Notes: a model not told the origin generated them from the sequence alone. DNA of 64,000 nt from Acanthosepion lycidas (GCA_963932145.1 OZ010593.1:29262396-29326395); one strand, 5' to 3'; positions 1-12,489 are shown, counted from the first letter of the stretch. Numbers and translations: made by a program.

Positions 1-1608
1 CATTTGTGTTATTCTGGGGTCTCACTTAATGTCTTGGTTTGAGTTGCCATCATTATTTGGTTTGTGCTATTAGGATAAAAATACCCTCATTCTATGTATA
101 TGGATTGTTAAAGGTAAACATTAGCTTACCTGATACTGCATCTTTGTATACAAGAACTAGATAATACTTTTAGCTTTTTTTTTGTGAGAAGAATTGTCTG
201 TGATCAGGTGTATTGTCTGCCATCAAGTAAGTAGTTTTAATAAAATAGATTCAATACATTGTGATTTCAGGCATATTTTTAAAATGGTAGAGTTACTGGT
301 ACTTTTGATTGAGCCTAACAGTGATCAAATATATTTAAAAAATATATTCATCCATAATCTGATGGATAAAAAAGATTGCCATTTATTGCTTCTCAGGCTC
401 TAAATAATTCATGAAATTCCTCAAAATTCAGATGTAACAAGTGCAACTGAAAAAAATTCCCATACAGCAGTGAAAGGGTCAAAGGGAATTTTTCCCATTT
501 GGGAGAAAAATCATATTTAGCATGATCATTCACATTTGAAAATTTATCTTAAAATAGTGAAAAATGAATATAAATAAAAAAAAAAGAAAAAGAAAAAATA
601 TATTCAATTCAATTGAAACAATAGACAAACAAATTAATTCTTTATTCAAAATATATTAACTTTAAATTAACACAATTTTTTATTAAAAAATGTTGGGAGA
701 ATTGTTAAATTACATTTTTCAATCAACATTTACTAATATTGAACAAATGTCAATATCTGAAAAAGTTTTAATTTCCAATTGAAAATGTATTATCTATCTA
801 TATATGCATGTACGTAAATCAATTAATCAGCAAATTATTGTTGGAATAAGAATTTAATTTATATAATAAATATTAAACTTAAATGCATAGACAAAGAAGG
901 AGATAACTTCATGGTTTTTCCTTAAATCAAATACCTCAATCATTATACAGTGGCAATTTCAGATCAAGTTCATTCTGTATAACCACACCAATACATTAGT
1001 GTTGCGAATGCACACCAGTACAGATGCAAAAGAGGTTCTGGATCATGTGCAGAAGTTATTACAATTCAAAGATAATAAAGAAATGAAATCTATGGAGAGC
1101 CATGATCATATATATCCTGAAGAAACATGGCATTTTAGGTAGGTTATGTACAGGTTTTGGTAGTGTACAACATCTTGGTATGCAGTAACTTACAATACCT
1201 CAATAAAAATATGTGTGTGTGGTCTTGCATGCTAACAAATATGGTACTTTTATTATTTGTTTTTTAATGATGACCTTCATCTTTTTGTTATTTTTAATCA
1301 TCATGATTTTGGTAATTCTAAAATTATAAATTGTATTGAAGCATAAAGAATAAAATTTGATGAAAGTGATAAAAAGCAACAAAAAGATGAAGATACACAT
1401 AAAAAATAAATGGCTTTTATAACAGTCATTCAGAATCTACTTTACAAAATATTATGAATTTGAAATTGATGAGTATTTCAATCTAATTGGGGAAACACTT
1501 TAGAGTTTCAAATCTCAGTTTTGAGTCTTGGATTGATTGTAATTTATTTTCTATTCTTTCCAAAAATTATTAATAAATCTCTATTTTTCTTTCTTTTTTT
1601 CATTTTAG
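1..1608. other. AT-rich intronic sequence upstream of the first visible KChIP exon
   Basis: No exon matching the expected preceding KChIP exon (about 70 bp, ending with the first base of the split Asp codon) was found here, so the 5' part of the gene lies outside the window. The stretch is AT-rich with A/T runs and one LINE 3'-end fragment near its middle. The polypyrimidine tract and AG acceptor that define the exon sit at its right edge (about 1580-1608). Confidence 0.6.
1015..1142 (+). mobile_element. LINE 3'-end fragment (family C)
   Basis: The segment ending in 'gagagccatgatca' and 'cctgaagaaacatggca' matches the closing part of a non-LTR retrotransposon ORF seen in better copies in this window (5900-6185, 11800-12000, 52290-52665 and, inverted, 61290-61905). 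Only about 130 bp survive, so this is a dead 5'-truncated copy. The family resembles RTE-like elements with an apurinic-type endonuclease, but the clade is inferred. Confidence 0.45.
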
Positions 1609-1679
1609 ATTCAAGCAATTATGCACACTATGTATTTAATGCATTTGACCACGATCACAGCGGCTCTGTCAATTTTGAG
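1609..1679 (+). CDS. KCNIP: KChIP-like calcium sensor, exon encoding EF-hand 2 (partial gene)
   Basis: Exon of a Kv-channel-interacting protein, a neuronal calcium sensor that binds the N-terminus of Kv4 channels and controls their gating and surface expression. It begins after a T-rich tract and AG (1607-1608) and stops before GTAAGT (1680). The first two bases complete a split codon (probably GAT, Asp); 23 codons follow, reading SSNYAHYVFNAFDHDHSGSV then NFE. The 'YAHYVFNAFD' core and the 71-bp length match the vertebrate KCNIP exon with 'TYAHFLFNAFD'. The EF-hand 2 loop starts at DHDHSGSVNFE and gets its twelfth residue, Glu, from the next exon. Alternatives are NCS-1 or another recoverin-family sensor, but the MMGR and HVERVF signatures downstream and the exon sizes favour KChIP. 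The paralogue number cannot be assigned. Confidence 0.85.
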
Positions 1680-1887
1680 GTAAGTTGTTTATTTTTCCCA
1701 AATTAATATTTATATGCCAAGTAAGATATTAATGGTGGTACCCCATTATATGCATTAGTATATCCATGACTATATAATACATACTAACACCTTAATATAA
1801 TAGAAAGAAGGATAACAGAAAGAAAGGAATGACAAACATGCATTGTTACCAAAAAAGATTTTTTTTTATACCACTATGTCATACAAG

Positions 1888-1890
<3 letters not shown>

Positions 1891-1947
<57 letters not shown>
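1891..1947. repeat. (TA)n microsatellite
   Basis: Uninterrupted TA dinucleotide run about 210 bp into the intron that follows the 71-bp exon. Confidence 0.97.
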
Positions 1948-1948
<1 letters not shown>

Positions 1949-2269
1949 TTTTTCAATGTCTGTTTTTTTAGTTTTAGGTCAATGAATTTGTAGACGATTT
2001 ATGCAACTGATAATAATACATATTTATCTGTATCTCACTCATTTAAACTATTATAAAACTTCTTTCTTTTAAATTTTATTCCTCACTCCCACCTTAAGGC
2101 CTTTCCTCTTTTTCTTTCTTCTGTTACACCTCTCTCTAGAGCTTTTATACATTTCCCTCTCACCTTTCTTTCTCACTCCCGCACATACACTTTCACTGAA
2201 ATTTTGATTTGGATCATGATTATGATTCCAATGTAATAAAGTATACCTATAGAATATTAGTGTTTGAGC

Positions 2270-2272
<3 letters not shown>

Positions 2273-2325
<53 letters not shown>
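2273..2325. repeat. (TA)n microsatellite
   Basis: Second uninterrupted TA run in the same intron. Confidence 0.97.
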
Positions 2326-2330
<5 letters not shown>

Positions 2331-2508
2331 AAAAGGGTAAAAAGTGAGAGGGTCTTACTTGTAATATTTCCTGATAGAAAAAAAGCTAGGACAATGGTGG
2401 CCTCTATGTTCTTGGTGGTATCATCTCAGTTCCTCTGCAGGCTTGATGATATCTACCACAGCAATTGTGATTTGTCCCCCTACAAGTTGACGTCACATGA
2501 CCCTAGTG

Positions 2509-2826
2509 CAGAGATGGCAAACCTTCATAGTTGATGGGTCATTTTTAGTACTTTTAAATTTTTCATAAACATAAAAGTGGTCACTCATATACTTACTGAT
2601 AGGTTTTTTTTAATGAGAAACTTGTTGCTAATATTTTGAGGTTCATACTTTATTCTCTTCAGCTTAACATGTGTAGCAATCATATCCACATAAAGGCAAT
2701 GCCTCTTTCATATAGTTCATGATGAGACATATTTCATGACATCATTTCACTGATGACTTGTGCGTCACTAAAAAGTTGATGGAGGGTCAGTTCATGACAC
2801 CACAGGTCAGTTGTTCACCATCTCTG
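2509..2826. mobile_element. hAT-type MITE with 8-bp target-site duplication
   Basis: A 318-bp non-autonomous DNA transposon. The left end reads CAGAGATGGCAAAC and the right end is the inverse of CAGAGATGGTGAAC, giving imperfect terminal inverted repeats that start with CAG. The element is flanked on both sides by CCCTAGTG (2501-2508 and 2827-2834), an 8-bp target-site duplication as produced by hAT transposases. There is no transposase ORF inside. The intact duplication argues for a fairly recent or well-preserved insertion in the KChIP intron. Confidence 0.88.
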
Positions 2827-3032
2827 CCCTAGTGCATTCATCTTACCCAAAGGGAGATAATTACTTTTTTGCATCCCTAAAATATGATACTTATTCATTT
2901 TTGTTGATTCTTTTTGAAGTGCTAGCATTAAGATTTGGGAAATATATTTATCTTTAGAGAATAAAAATTACTTTGAAAGCTGGCCAAATTTGAATGAAAT
3001 AAGAAGAAATTTCAGAAGATATAAAATCATAT

Positions 3033-3083
3033 TATGCTGCTTTACAAAGCAGCATAATATATGCTGCTTTGTAAAGCAGCATA
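3033..3083. repeat. Palindrome made of two back-to-back hairpins
   Basis: Two 24-nt units, 3033-3056 and 3060-3083, each fold into an 11-bp stem (TATGCTGCTTT paired with AAAGCAGCATA) with a 2-nt centre, AC in the first and GT in the second. The second unit is the exact reverse complement of the first, so the whole 51 bp is a palindrome apart from the 3-nt middle. Confidence 0.93.
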
Positions 3084-3164
3084 TATCATATCTAATTATA
3101 AGGACCAAATTTTTAAGCAGCAACTAATGCTTGATCTTGTTTAATTTTTTGTTAGAGTCTATGC

Positions 3165-4174
3165 ATTATGAGGAGGGAAAGAGAATGTGTAGTATTATCA
3201 GGGCACTTCTCTAAATATCTGATAGGTTGTAGGGTAGTAAGCCGTATAAAAGCTCTCCCAAACCGCAAGTGGAACTTATATATACAATGTATTCCTAAAG
3301 ATGCTGGAAGAATGGTTGTTTCATTGTCCTGCTCCAATAAGTATCTGACACTCTCTGTTATACTCTATCTTTGCAAGAGCCAGATTAGATAAAAACTGGA
3401 GTATTGCTGTCACATTTGGGCTGGAGGTGCCCAGTCCTTACTTACCTGTATTGACAGACTACAAAATCATCTATGCAAACTTGTGTGTGATGATTCATTT
3501 TCCATCCTCCAACCCATTTCTCACAGAATGTTGCAAGGCTTTCACTGCTCTATTACTATTTCTATAGTCTGTATTCTGATGAGGTATGTTCCTTCGACCA
3601 ACCAGCCTGGACTTTTACAACTGAGACTCACCATGCCTCATATACAAGGGTGAATCATTCCCATTCCCATCATATTCCATGAGTAAGAAATAAATTCCAC
3701 TGTACAAGCTTCTTTGAAAGAACTGTTGCTTTGTGGAACAAACTCCTAGCAGGATGTTTTCCTAATCACTACAATCTTGACATCTAGTGTTAATTATTAC
3801 TGTTCTAACCTAGAGAAGGTTATGAATAGAATAATCACATGAAGGTAGGTAATAAATGATAATACTTAGGACAAGAACAACATATATAAGATTGCCAGTG
3901 GTGTGTAGAAGTAGTAGTTAACTGTGAGAAATGAGTCAAGTTAATTCCACAATGAATCTCCAAGTGCAGACCAACATACAGCATTTACTACTGTAAATAC
4001 GTGAATGGGGACGTGCCCATTATTGTCCATAGGTATGCTACAACAATTACATAACCTCATGAACTTCATTACTTGCCTTTTCTTATTCTTGAGAAATGCC
4101 ACACAATAATATTCTACCTTGAGTAGCCTGTGGGCCTTGTATTGTATGAACATTAGTAATAAAAAAAAAAAAAT
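3165..4174 (+). mobile_element. LINE 3' end, 5'-truncated (family A, CR1/L2/Jockey-like)
   Basis: Translation of 3240-3420 gives 'KWNLYIQCIPKDAGRM' and 'ILYLCKSQIR', followed after a stop by a Cys-His-Ile-Trp-Ala-Gly stretch. This is the region C-terminal to the reverse transcriptase in many CR1/L2/Jockey-type elements, and it matches the ORF at 35760-36095 on the other strand. Downstream (3700-3800) the reading resumes with a 'TALWN' type motif near the ORF end. The copy closes with 'ggccttgtattgtatgaac' and an A-rich tail at about 4160-4173, paralleled by the copy ending near 48475. Frameshifts and stops show it is dead. The central 3820-4060 part does not align and may be a separate insertion. 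Confidence 0.65.
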
Positions 4175-4274
4175 TGAAAAGACTCACACACTGTTCCATT
4201 TATTTGCTCTCTTAACCACAAGATGTAGTGGTAACAAGACATGTTTCATTTTTCCTGTCAGGGAGACTGAGAAT

Positions 4275-4608
4275 CAGCTGAGTTTCAACTGAACTATGTA
4301 AGGCACTAAGACAGACACACTCAGCTGAGTTTCAACTGAACTATGTAAGGCACTAAGACAGACACACTCAGCTGAGTTTCAACTGAACTATGTAAGGCAC
4401 TAAGACAGACACACTCAGCTGAGTTTCAACTGAACTATGTAAGGCAGTAAGACAGACACACTCAGCTGAGTTTCAACTGAACTATGTAAGGCACTAAGAC
4501 AGACACACTCAGCTGAGTTTCAACTGAACTATGTAAGGCACTAAGACAGACACACTCAGCTGAGTTTCAACTGAACTATGTAAGGCAGTAAGACAGACAC
4601 ACTCAGCT
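4275..4608. repeat. 47-bp minisatellite, about seven copies
   Basis: The unit beginning 'cagctgagtttcaactgaac' repeats with a 47-bp period seven times, almost without change. A C/G variant ('ggcactaag' versus 'ggcagtaag') distinguishes the units in the order C C C G C C G, so the last six look like two copies of a three-unit block. Confidence 0.96.
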
Positions 4609-4734
4609 AATCAGATGAATGCTTTCTTTTCTTTTTCTGAGCTATTTCTATCTGTATAAACAAAAATTAATTTCTCTCTTTTTTGATTATGCTGTTCTTT
4701 GTATAAATGGCTGAATGCTAATGTCTGAGTTTTG

Positions 4735-4826
4735 CTGTCTACTAGAGTGGCTAGTCAATCCCTGTTGCAGACATCTTTTCAGGCACATTTGTATTTATTC
4801 AACACCCATGGAGCTCACCTGATGCC
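4735..4826 (-). mobile_element. SINE family C tail fragment
   Basis: 'ctagagtggctagtcaatcc' and the following 'tgcagac' and 'ttcaacaccca' match the 3' part of the complete SINE at 21171-21632, which lies in the same orientation. The tRNA-like head is missing here. Confidence 0.6.
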
Positions 4827-5609
4827 TGTAAATTCTATGAATTATTAAGAATCTTAATAACATTGTAAATATTTTATTTTTGATGCTTTCATAAGATTTA
4901 TTAGTTTTACCTGTCATATGATGGTCACTGAATTCAATGGATTTGTTTATGCATTTTCAAATGCAATTAGGACAATCTTTGATTGTGTCAGCAATTTGTG
5001 CCCTCAGAGATACATAAGAAAAAGATGAATTATATGATATAGTGTTATCTTTGAAGTTTCATGGTTTATGGCTTCAGGCCACTCATTAATTTCTGCAAAT
5101 ATGGAGGGAAATTTAGCTGATGCTTTAATAAAACTTTACCCTTGTGACAATAATTATTAAATTGCTAATCTGTTGATTGAACCACATTACCGAGAATGTC
5201 TATTTTTCCACAACTTTGTTGCTGATAATCACTTTATTGAAATGTACTCTTTGGGACCAAATTCAAGTGCAGTCTGGAATAGTCATGCTGGTTAAAAATT
5301 TTCAAATTATAAAATAAACATTCTGCCAGGAATTTTTATTTAATAACTTTAGAACAAAATAATCAAGATGCAGAGATAATTATTTGAAAAATAATTCATA
5401 ATAATCACCTGTTTTCATTATGCCATTAACTCTTACAAAACATTCTGTTTCTTTTGCAGGGTAAAAAAAGCCCTAAAATATGATCTCTTTATGCCCAGGA
5501 ATAGAGTTTTTGTGATTAAAAGCCTCAAATTGATATTTCCAAAAATATTTTTCTCATCTGACCATAGTATATTCTTCCAGAATAAGCTTATCATTTTGTT
5601 TGTGTATAT

Positions 5610-5790
5610 GTGGGTGGTGTAATGGATTGTGGCTCGGAATGAGAAATCAGATATCCAATTTTTAATTCGAGTAACAATTTTTTACATGCAAACACTCTTG
5701 GGAAAGGTATGAATTAATCATCTCTCTCCTACTATGGGTTAAACAGTAGGACTTGTATCTATAAAAATCATTGTTATTCTCAAAATATTT
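5610..5790 (+). mobile_element. SINE family B copy (tRNA-like part)
   Basis: A tRNA-like head with 'ggtgtaatggattgtggctc' (A-box-like) and a decayed B-box region 'ttaattcgagtaac' is followed by the shared body 'cttgggaaaggtatgaatt' and 'ctatgggttaaacagtagga'. The same order is seen inverted at 51700-51857 and 40131-40300. No 5S rRNA-like leader is seen in this copy. Confidence 0.65.
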
Positions 5791-5899
5791 TTAATGAAAT
5801 ATTCATTTACAAACGAAATCTATTCTTATAATCCAATATATGTTTGGGCTTTAAATAATTCACAAAGGGTTGAGAAAGAAACAAACAATATAAATCTGT

Positions 5900-6185
5900 T
5901 CATTTGTAAATGTTGTAAGCAAAAAGCACACTTATACTCAGAACGAGAAACAGAAATTTCTTGGGCACATAATGAAGAAAGAAGGCTTAGAGAATTTGAC
6001 ATTCACATGATGTATTAAAGGCAAGAGAGAGAGAGGAAAGCAGCAAATAACCAACCTAACAAGCTTGTATAAATGGTTGGCAGAACAGGAGGGATAGCAA
6101 AAAGACAAAACTTAATAAGAGCTACAAAAGACAAAAAGATGTTGAGAGCCATGATTGCCTACATTCTGAAGAGAAATGGCACATA
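5900..6185 (+). mobile_element. LINE 3'-end fragment (family C)
   Basis: Translated stretches such as 'ISWAHNEERRLREFDI' and 'LTSLYKWLAEQEG', and the closing 'gagagccatgattgcctac', correspond to the end of a non-LTR retrotransposon ORF whose usual pattern is a Lys/Arg-rich 'LKFLGHIMRKEGLENL'-type segment, then a 'WMAEQGL'-type segment and a 'WRAMI'-type terminus. Frameshifts are present, so the copy is inactive. Confidence 0.55.
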
Positions 6186-7506
6186 TTTAAACGGATGTTT
6201 TTAGAAAAGAGTCGACTCACTTGTAGGCCAGTATTGTTTAGGTCTCTGTTTATAGTATTTGTTGTTGCTTTTGCTCCAGTGGTTTCAAAATTATTCTTGA
6301 AATTCTTAAATGTAATTATTTGGGTTATTTTCAGTAATTCTTAAAATATTACATTCTACTCTGCCAGAAAATTTATTTTTCCTACCCGGTTCACTATTTT
6401 TTTAGACTATAATTACTCTCTAGAACTTTAGAATGATGTTTTGAGCACTTGATTTATGGATAATAAATGACATCATATCTACTACTTGATTTCTAGGACC
6501 AATTAATGCTGGTTTTAATTTAATTTCTAAACTAAGTTCAGAGTTTTTCATCATTATTCAGATATACATCCAAGCTGCCTGTCCTGGGGTTGGGCCCAAG
6601 ACTAGTTGGTGTCCCTCACTATCTTATCAACATTTACTTTTTCTACCTATACATGTTAAAAATTAAACTAAGCACAACTGAATATTAAAGAATGAAAAAT
6701 TTTAATGGATTTTGATGTAATTATGGGGTCTATATTTTTCATCTGAATAGGTGAAATTATTTTGCTCATGACAAGTCTCAAAAATAAAAAAACACTATAT
6801 AAAATTTACTATTTTCTATCCATAATGTTGAATGAGTTAAAATTATTAAACTTCTTACCAAGAAAAATCTCAAGTTGATCTTAAAAATTGCTGCAAAACA
6901 TTGTTGATTTATTTAAGATGCAATGATCTATTATGACATGTCTCTATTTTGTATTTATTTTCAATTTTTCGAGTTGAATTGTTCACCTATATTGCATATA
7001 ATCCATTACTGTACAAAGTCAGGTTACAATAAAATTTCTATAAATACTAAAAATACGAAAAATGAGATGTAGTAAAGTGGTGGGCTTCATATCATCGATT
7101 GGGTGGGGGCCCACAAGACCCTTTCACTGGCTCTGTACAAGGGTACATAATTTAAAAATTAACTTCAAATATAGCATTCAGTAGCAGAATGTTTCCTGCG
7201 GGCAAAAAGTGAGTGATATTTAGCCGAATTCCCATTCAAACAGAATCTGTCACAAGGTTGGGTTTAAACTGGGACTAAAGATAAAAATTGCTCTATTAAT
7301 GTTTCCCTGTTGGAATGCTGCAGGTGCTAAGGATTAACCGAAGCCCATTCCTATAAAAGAATTTATGCCTGGAGATATGGACCCTGGAACTGTACAGGTT
7401 AAAAGGGAACTGCTTATATTTACCAAGTCTTCCAAATGCTTGTCTGTTAATGTTCGAATAAACTTAACTGAAATAATTCAAATCAAGGATTAAACAAATT
7501 CATTAG

Positions 7507-7700
7507 GGTCGTATGGTTGGCACTGCGGCATTTCCTGCCTTGAAAATCGGCATTTAAAATCCTGGTTCAAATATCAACTTCATGCATCAGGGAAAGAACA
7601 TATATCAATCATTTTACTAAACCTTACTCAGATCATAGTAGTAGGACACCTGGTGAGAAACACATTCTCATCATTGAACTAGTTGGTCTGCAAGATGAGC
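7507..7700 (+). mobile_element. tRNA-derived SINE-like copy
   Basis: The first 70 bases have a tRNA-like arrangement: 'gtatggttggcactgcgg' as an A-box-like element and 'tggttcaaatatc' as a B-box-like element, about 45 bp apart. The rest is unclassified. It is not a functional tRNA because no consistent cloverleaf is apparent. Confidence 0.35.
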
Positions 7701-7709
7701 CTACTAACA

Positions 7710-9935
7710 AACATGCCATGGCAGGTATTCTGTATGGCTAATATCTAAAGCCAATTTGTCTGTCACAAGCCTATGATAGTGAACTGTTTTGCAAGTTAAG
7801 CTTACTAACCTTAATGATAATGGTAATATTAGCTGTTTACTTATAAGGATACATTCAACATTTATTGATCAAGCATCCAGTACCACTGTCAGTTGAAATT
7901 TATAAAATCTTTCCCTTAAAACAATTTCTCAGGAAAATAGGTTTCTCAAGTCCAGTAAATGATGTTAAACTTTCCAGTATTGATGGTATCAACAAAAGGA
8001 CCATTTCTTTTTCTTATTCATTTTATTAAGGGAGAGTGGTGGCAGCTTGGATTCTAAGAGGCAGCGGGAGAAATGACATCACAGGAATGCATTTCGCACT
8101 TTGACTCAGTGTCCTTCCATGGGTGGCTTTAGCTGGTCACTAACCTGGGTGTGTATCAATGCTTCAGAATTCTTATGGCCTTCTGTTGAATTCGTTTTGG
8201 ACTTATATCCAAAACCCAGACAAAGGCAATCCATCACTGTTAGAATATCACACCCATAAGGCACTCTGTCCAATCGATTGACTGTTCTGGTTCTGGCCTT
8301 TGCATTCTGTAAGAGTTCTTTTATTAAACTTTCAGAAAGCTATAGCAGGAAAGAGTGCATTGATGTTTGTTAAATTATGAGAAGTGTCCTGAAAAGCTAT
8401 TTCTAACATCTGACCAAATGACGAAACATCAGATGTTATTTTGAAATCTCTTTTTGATTTGAGACAAGAACTTTTCAACACCTCCTCAGTCAATGGAATT
8501 GGTCCTAGTTTTTCTTCTGTCAATTAATATTAAGTTTCCCAGAGAGACCTAAGTTATCTAATTTCTCTGGTGCATCAAATAATGAGAGAAATTGATGTTT
8601 ACCAAATTTTTTTTTTCTTTATATAGATATTTATGTTCAGATTTATTTGTACATAGAATCAAGCTCAGGATGTTAGCAATCTCAAGATCAAGATTTAATT
8701 GGAAATACATGTTAGCATTAAATGTGAATGTGTTATAAATAAAATACAATTACCTTTTCATTTTTTTTTTTTATTAAATTTAATCTACAATAATTCCCAT
8801 GTGATTAATTTCAGAATATATAAAAGTTAAAAGAAAAATTGATTCAATCTGCTTGAGTTTGGGTAATCTCTAGATGGCTGCACTCAATCTCAGGCCTCTT
8901 GTGGATCATTCCATTCTTTGTAAAATATTTGTGAGTCTTGTGATTGATTTAATAATAATGAGTGTGCAAGAAATAGAAAAAATAGCCTGAAGACATATTT
9001 ATTTCATCAGGCTCATACATGCATAGAAAAGATCAATAAGTTGCTATAAAAGGGAATGAAATCCACAGTGATATGAATCTCCTTTGATTGTTAACTCCTC
9101 AAAACGAATGCAGCCTCCAGAGTTAGAAAACTTTACTATCAAATTAGAACTTTCATTTTGAGTGTAAAACATGGATTTCAACTGCTGTGCTGAATCCAAA
9201 TCCATAATTCAATATCTTTATACACAGGGGATGAGAACTAATTATCCATGCAGAATTTACTAAACGTATACATCAAAACCCTTAATTTATTTACTTCATA
9301 CATAATAAAAACATACAACAAAAAAAGTTTGCCCTATGAAAAGATAACATAAATATTATTATTATATCCCTTGTCCTTTTAGGATGTGCATGATTGTTTT
9401 CTCCATGCATATTTTTTGTTGTTCTTTTCACTTTTTATTCCATTGTACTGCCATCTACTCACACAAACATGTTAAGTATATTATGATGAGCTTTGTTTGA
9501 CTGTTTTTGGTTTGTAAAATATAGATATATACATCATAACAACAACATGAGGCATATATATATATATATTTAGAAAGTTTCAGTTGATATATCAAAGTTC
9601 TTGCAATGTGGTTGTTAAATGTTTCTGTTTTGCTTTTGTGATTAATGAATGAATAAATTGTTTGAAAGTGATAAGTCTAAGGTAATATTAAATATGGGAA
9701 AGTTATACTTGAGTAAAACTTATCTGTGATCTTCATTCCTGGAGCAGCTCAAATCCATGTACTCTCTTGGTGAGAAGTTGATGAAAATAGGAAGTCTCTA
9801 AATTTCCCACCAGTAGGGCAGTTTCCATTTTTACTAGGGAATCATCAGAAATTATTTATTTATTTTTTTTTCTCATGATTGCAAAATCTCCACAAGTAGG
9901 TTACTTACACCTTCTCCTGCTCCTTTTGTCTTGAA
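7710..9935. other. Intronic DNA, no recognised feature
   Basis: AT-rich sequence of the first visible KChIP intron. Short open frames here (for example on the minus strand at 8332-8523) show no recognisable domain or splice context. A faint similarity between 8190-8260 and 54050-54120 suggests an old interspersed repeat. Confidence 0.5.
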
Positions 9936-9939
9936 TATG

Positions 9940-10170
9940 TCCTGTGAGTGTTAGATTCTCTAAGCCCTCTTTCCTTATATATCCCAGAAATATCAACTCT
10001 CTTTTTCTGATTGTGATTATATTTCCTCATAGTTACTATTATCCTTAAAACCTCTTTGTGATTTATATATTATGTCCATCATATCTGCATTCATTGGTAG
10101 AATCAGATCTTTGTCGCTTCTTCATCTGCATGGAAATTGTCCAGCATGTTATATTATAGTGGATATATGT
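9940..10170 (-). mobile_element. Decayed LINE fragment (family C, inverted)
   Basis: 'tttgtcgcttcttcatctgc' followed by 'ggaaattgtccagcatgtta' parallels 38060-38120 and, more weakly, 61655-61720, where the same region is the antisense of a LINE ORF end. Strongly degenerate. Confidence 0.35.
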
Positions 10171-10438
10171 CTTTAAGTAAACAGAGTCTTTTTTTTTTTT
10201 TTTTAAAAAAAGCAGTGTGAATTACATTTAACTTCAACAGTTTTAATAAAGATAATCTGCTAGATCAGATGCTGGTTTTCTTTACAAAGGTCTGCCAGAG
10301 AGCACATACTCTTTATTAAGAGTCTTGAATACTCAGACGTAATTATCACTGTTTAAAAAAGAAAAGAAAAACAGGGTGTCTACTAAAACATGTGTATCCT
10401 CTAACATTTAAAGTAATATCAAATATTGACAGATATAA

Positions 10439-10503
<65 letters not shown>

Positions 10504-10507
10504 CACC
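10439..10507. repeat. (TA)n(CA)n microsatellite
   Basis: TA run passing into a short CA run. Confidence 0.96.
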
Positions 10508-11799
10508 AGGTGGGCTGTTTAATACTTCAGAACAAATTCAGAAGTAAATATTATGCACAAATATAGTTTTTTATAGTCAAAGAATACAGTGGTGAATCCA
10601 GACAAAACCAAAGCAAAGAGGGTAACATGAATTAGTTCTTGGTTTTCCCCAAACACTGTAGAATCCTCCCACTCTACTACCATTAAACTCCTCTGTGGAG
10701 TATAGTGCCACACCCATACTGTACTCAGTTTTACTGCAGTGGATTCAGGTAGTTTTTTACAGGCTGAAATTGCCAGCCCTATACAATCTGGGATTCAAAA
10801 GTTGTCCTTCCTCTGAAAGGCTATTCTGTCCTGATATTTAACCCATAGTTAAGGGGAGAAACTAGAAGATGCGAATGTAATGAACTCCCCTAAAATTTGA
10901 ACTTGACATGCCTTTTTCACTTTCCAGGTCAATAACTGTTACACACACATTCACAATACCTCTGCTGATTCACTGGCATCAAATGAAGAAGATGAGAAAA
11001 ACAGAACATTGATGCCACCTTTTTCTTTAGGTAGAAATTATTGTGCTTGTCTTGGGAGAATTCTATATTCTCATTCAGAACATATTCAGTTTTCACAGAG
11101 CAAGTGATATTAGATTTCAGAATCATAACCTAAATGTCTGGAAATGTTTTTTATTCATTATTGATGTTACTATTTTTATAAGTCTCCTTTTCTTCCTCTC
11201 ATCATGTCTAGAATTTCCTGACTTCCCTTTTCAAGAAATAAATAGTCCATGATGTTTTTGGAAATATTTGTAGCAAAAGATCAGAGGCCAAAACCTGGCT
11301 AATGTTCTTGGTTGTATTTGGCAATAAATCAGAAGCTACTCCTGCTAAACACAGAAAAATGATTAATCATTAGCTTAACAAATCAAACCAAAATTTTGAC
11401 ATGACACTTTTTTTAAAAACTTTATTGAACAACTATATTTTTTATTTTGTTCATTCTTACTATCATCTTTCAACTTTATAATTCCATCCTCCTAGATTAT
11501 TTTATCTTTCTTAGCTAAGAACTCTTGTAGGTACTTTTTGCAGTCTTCCCAAGAACTTTTAATTTTCTTTTAAGCAAATCCAGTAAAATCTGGCATGAAT
11601 AGTAATTGGAAACTACAATAGCTGCTAATTTTTTTTTTACCTGGATATAATGCATTCTTTCTTTATACCTTTCCAAAAGCTATTTGCCTAAAATACTCTA
11701 AATAACCATCTGACAATTCATGTAATCTTGTTGACTCAACTTGCAATAATTTTTGTAGTTTCTATCATAACATTTCTGACATGTCTTTTGAACCAAGTC

Positions 11800-12000
11800 A
11801 CCTTCAGAAGGAGAATTTGACATTCACTGGATATTTCAAAAGCATAAAGCAACATGTGGAGGCAACAGGCTACCTAACTTATGTAACTGGATGCTGGAAC
11901 AGACTTGGCAAAAGATCAAATGCTGCTAAGAGCTACATGGAATAGGAGGTTGTGGAGAGCCATGATCACCCACGTCCTGAAGAGACATGGTACATAGAAA
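11800..12000 (+). mobile_element. LINE 3'-end fragment (family C)
   Basis: 'caggctacctaacttatgta', 'ctgctaagagctacatgga' and the close 'tggagagccatgatcaccc' with 'cctgaagagacatggtaca' match the other family C 3' ends. About 200 bp remain. Confidence 0.55.
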
Positions 12001-12489
12001 AAGAAGCTGAAGGAAATTTTGAACTGTACCCTTGATTTAATCTATTGAATATGATTTTGAATAAAATCATTAACTCAAGAAAAAAACATTATTTTCTTTA
12101 CAGGCAGAATGTTGGGTGATTTGCTTGTAAAGTCTGTGGCAAAGTTTTACACATCATTGTAACAGCCTAATGGATTAAAGTGAATTTGGAAATTGTGATT
12201 TCAATCCCTAGGCCAGTTTGTGCAAACTTAGGCTCAGTGGGAACAGAATGAGAAATAACTGAACAATACAAAATAAGAACAAACCAAGAGACAGTAGAAT
12301 GAGAAGAATCCAATTCAAAAGAGTTCAATTGAAATTTTATAAAAGTTACCTGGATTACTGAAGAATTGTGAAAGGCACAACAGCTCAAGAATATTAATAA
12401 AGGTAATTCTAAATAAAGTTAATTATATTTAAAAATATATATAAAATCATATATCGCCTGGGCAATCATGTCTCTTTTGATTCATGACT

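Noticed and set aside
1..1608. Upstream 70-bp KChIP exon
   Set aside because: No stretch encoding the expected conserved Cys-Pro-Ser-Gly/Phe-Phe-Pro-type residues with splice sites was found; it must lie outside the window.
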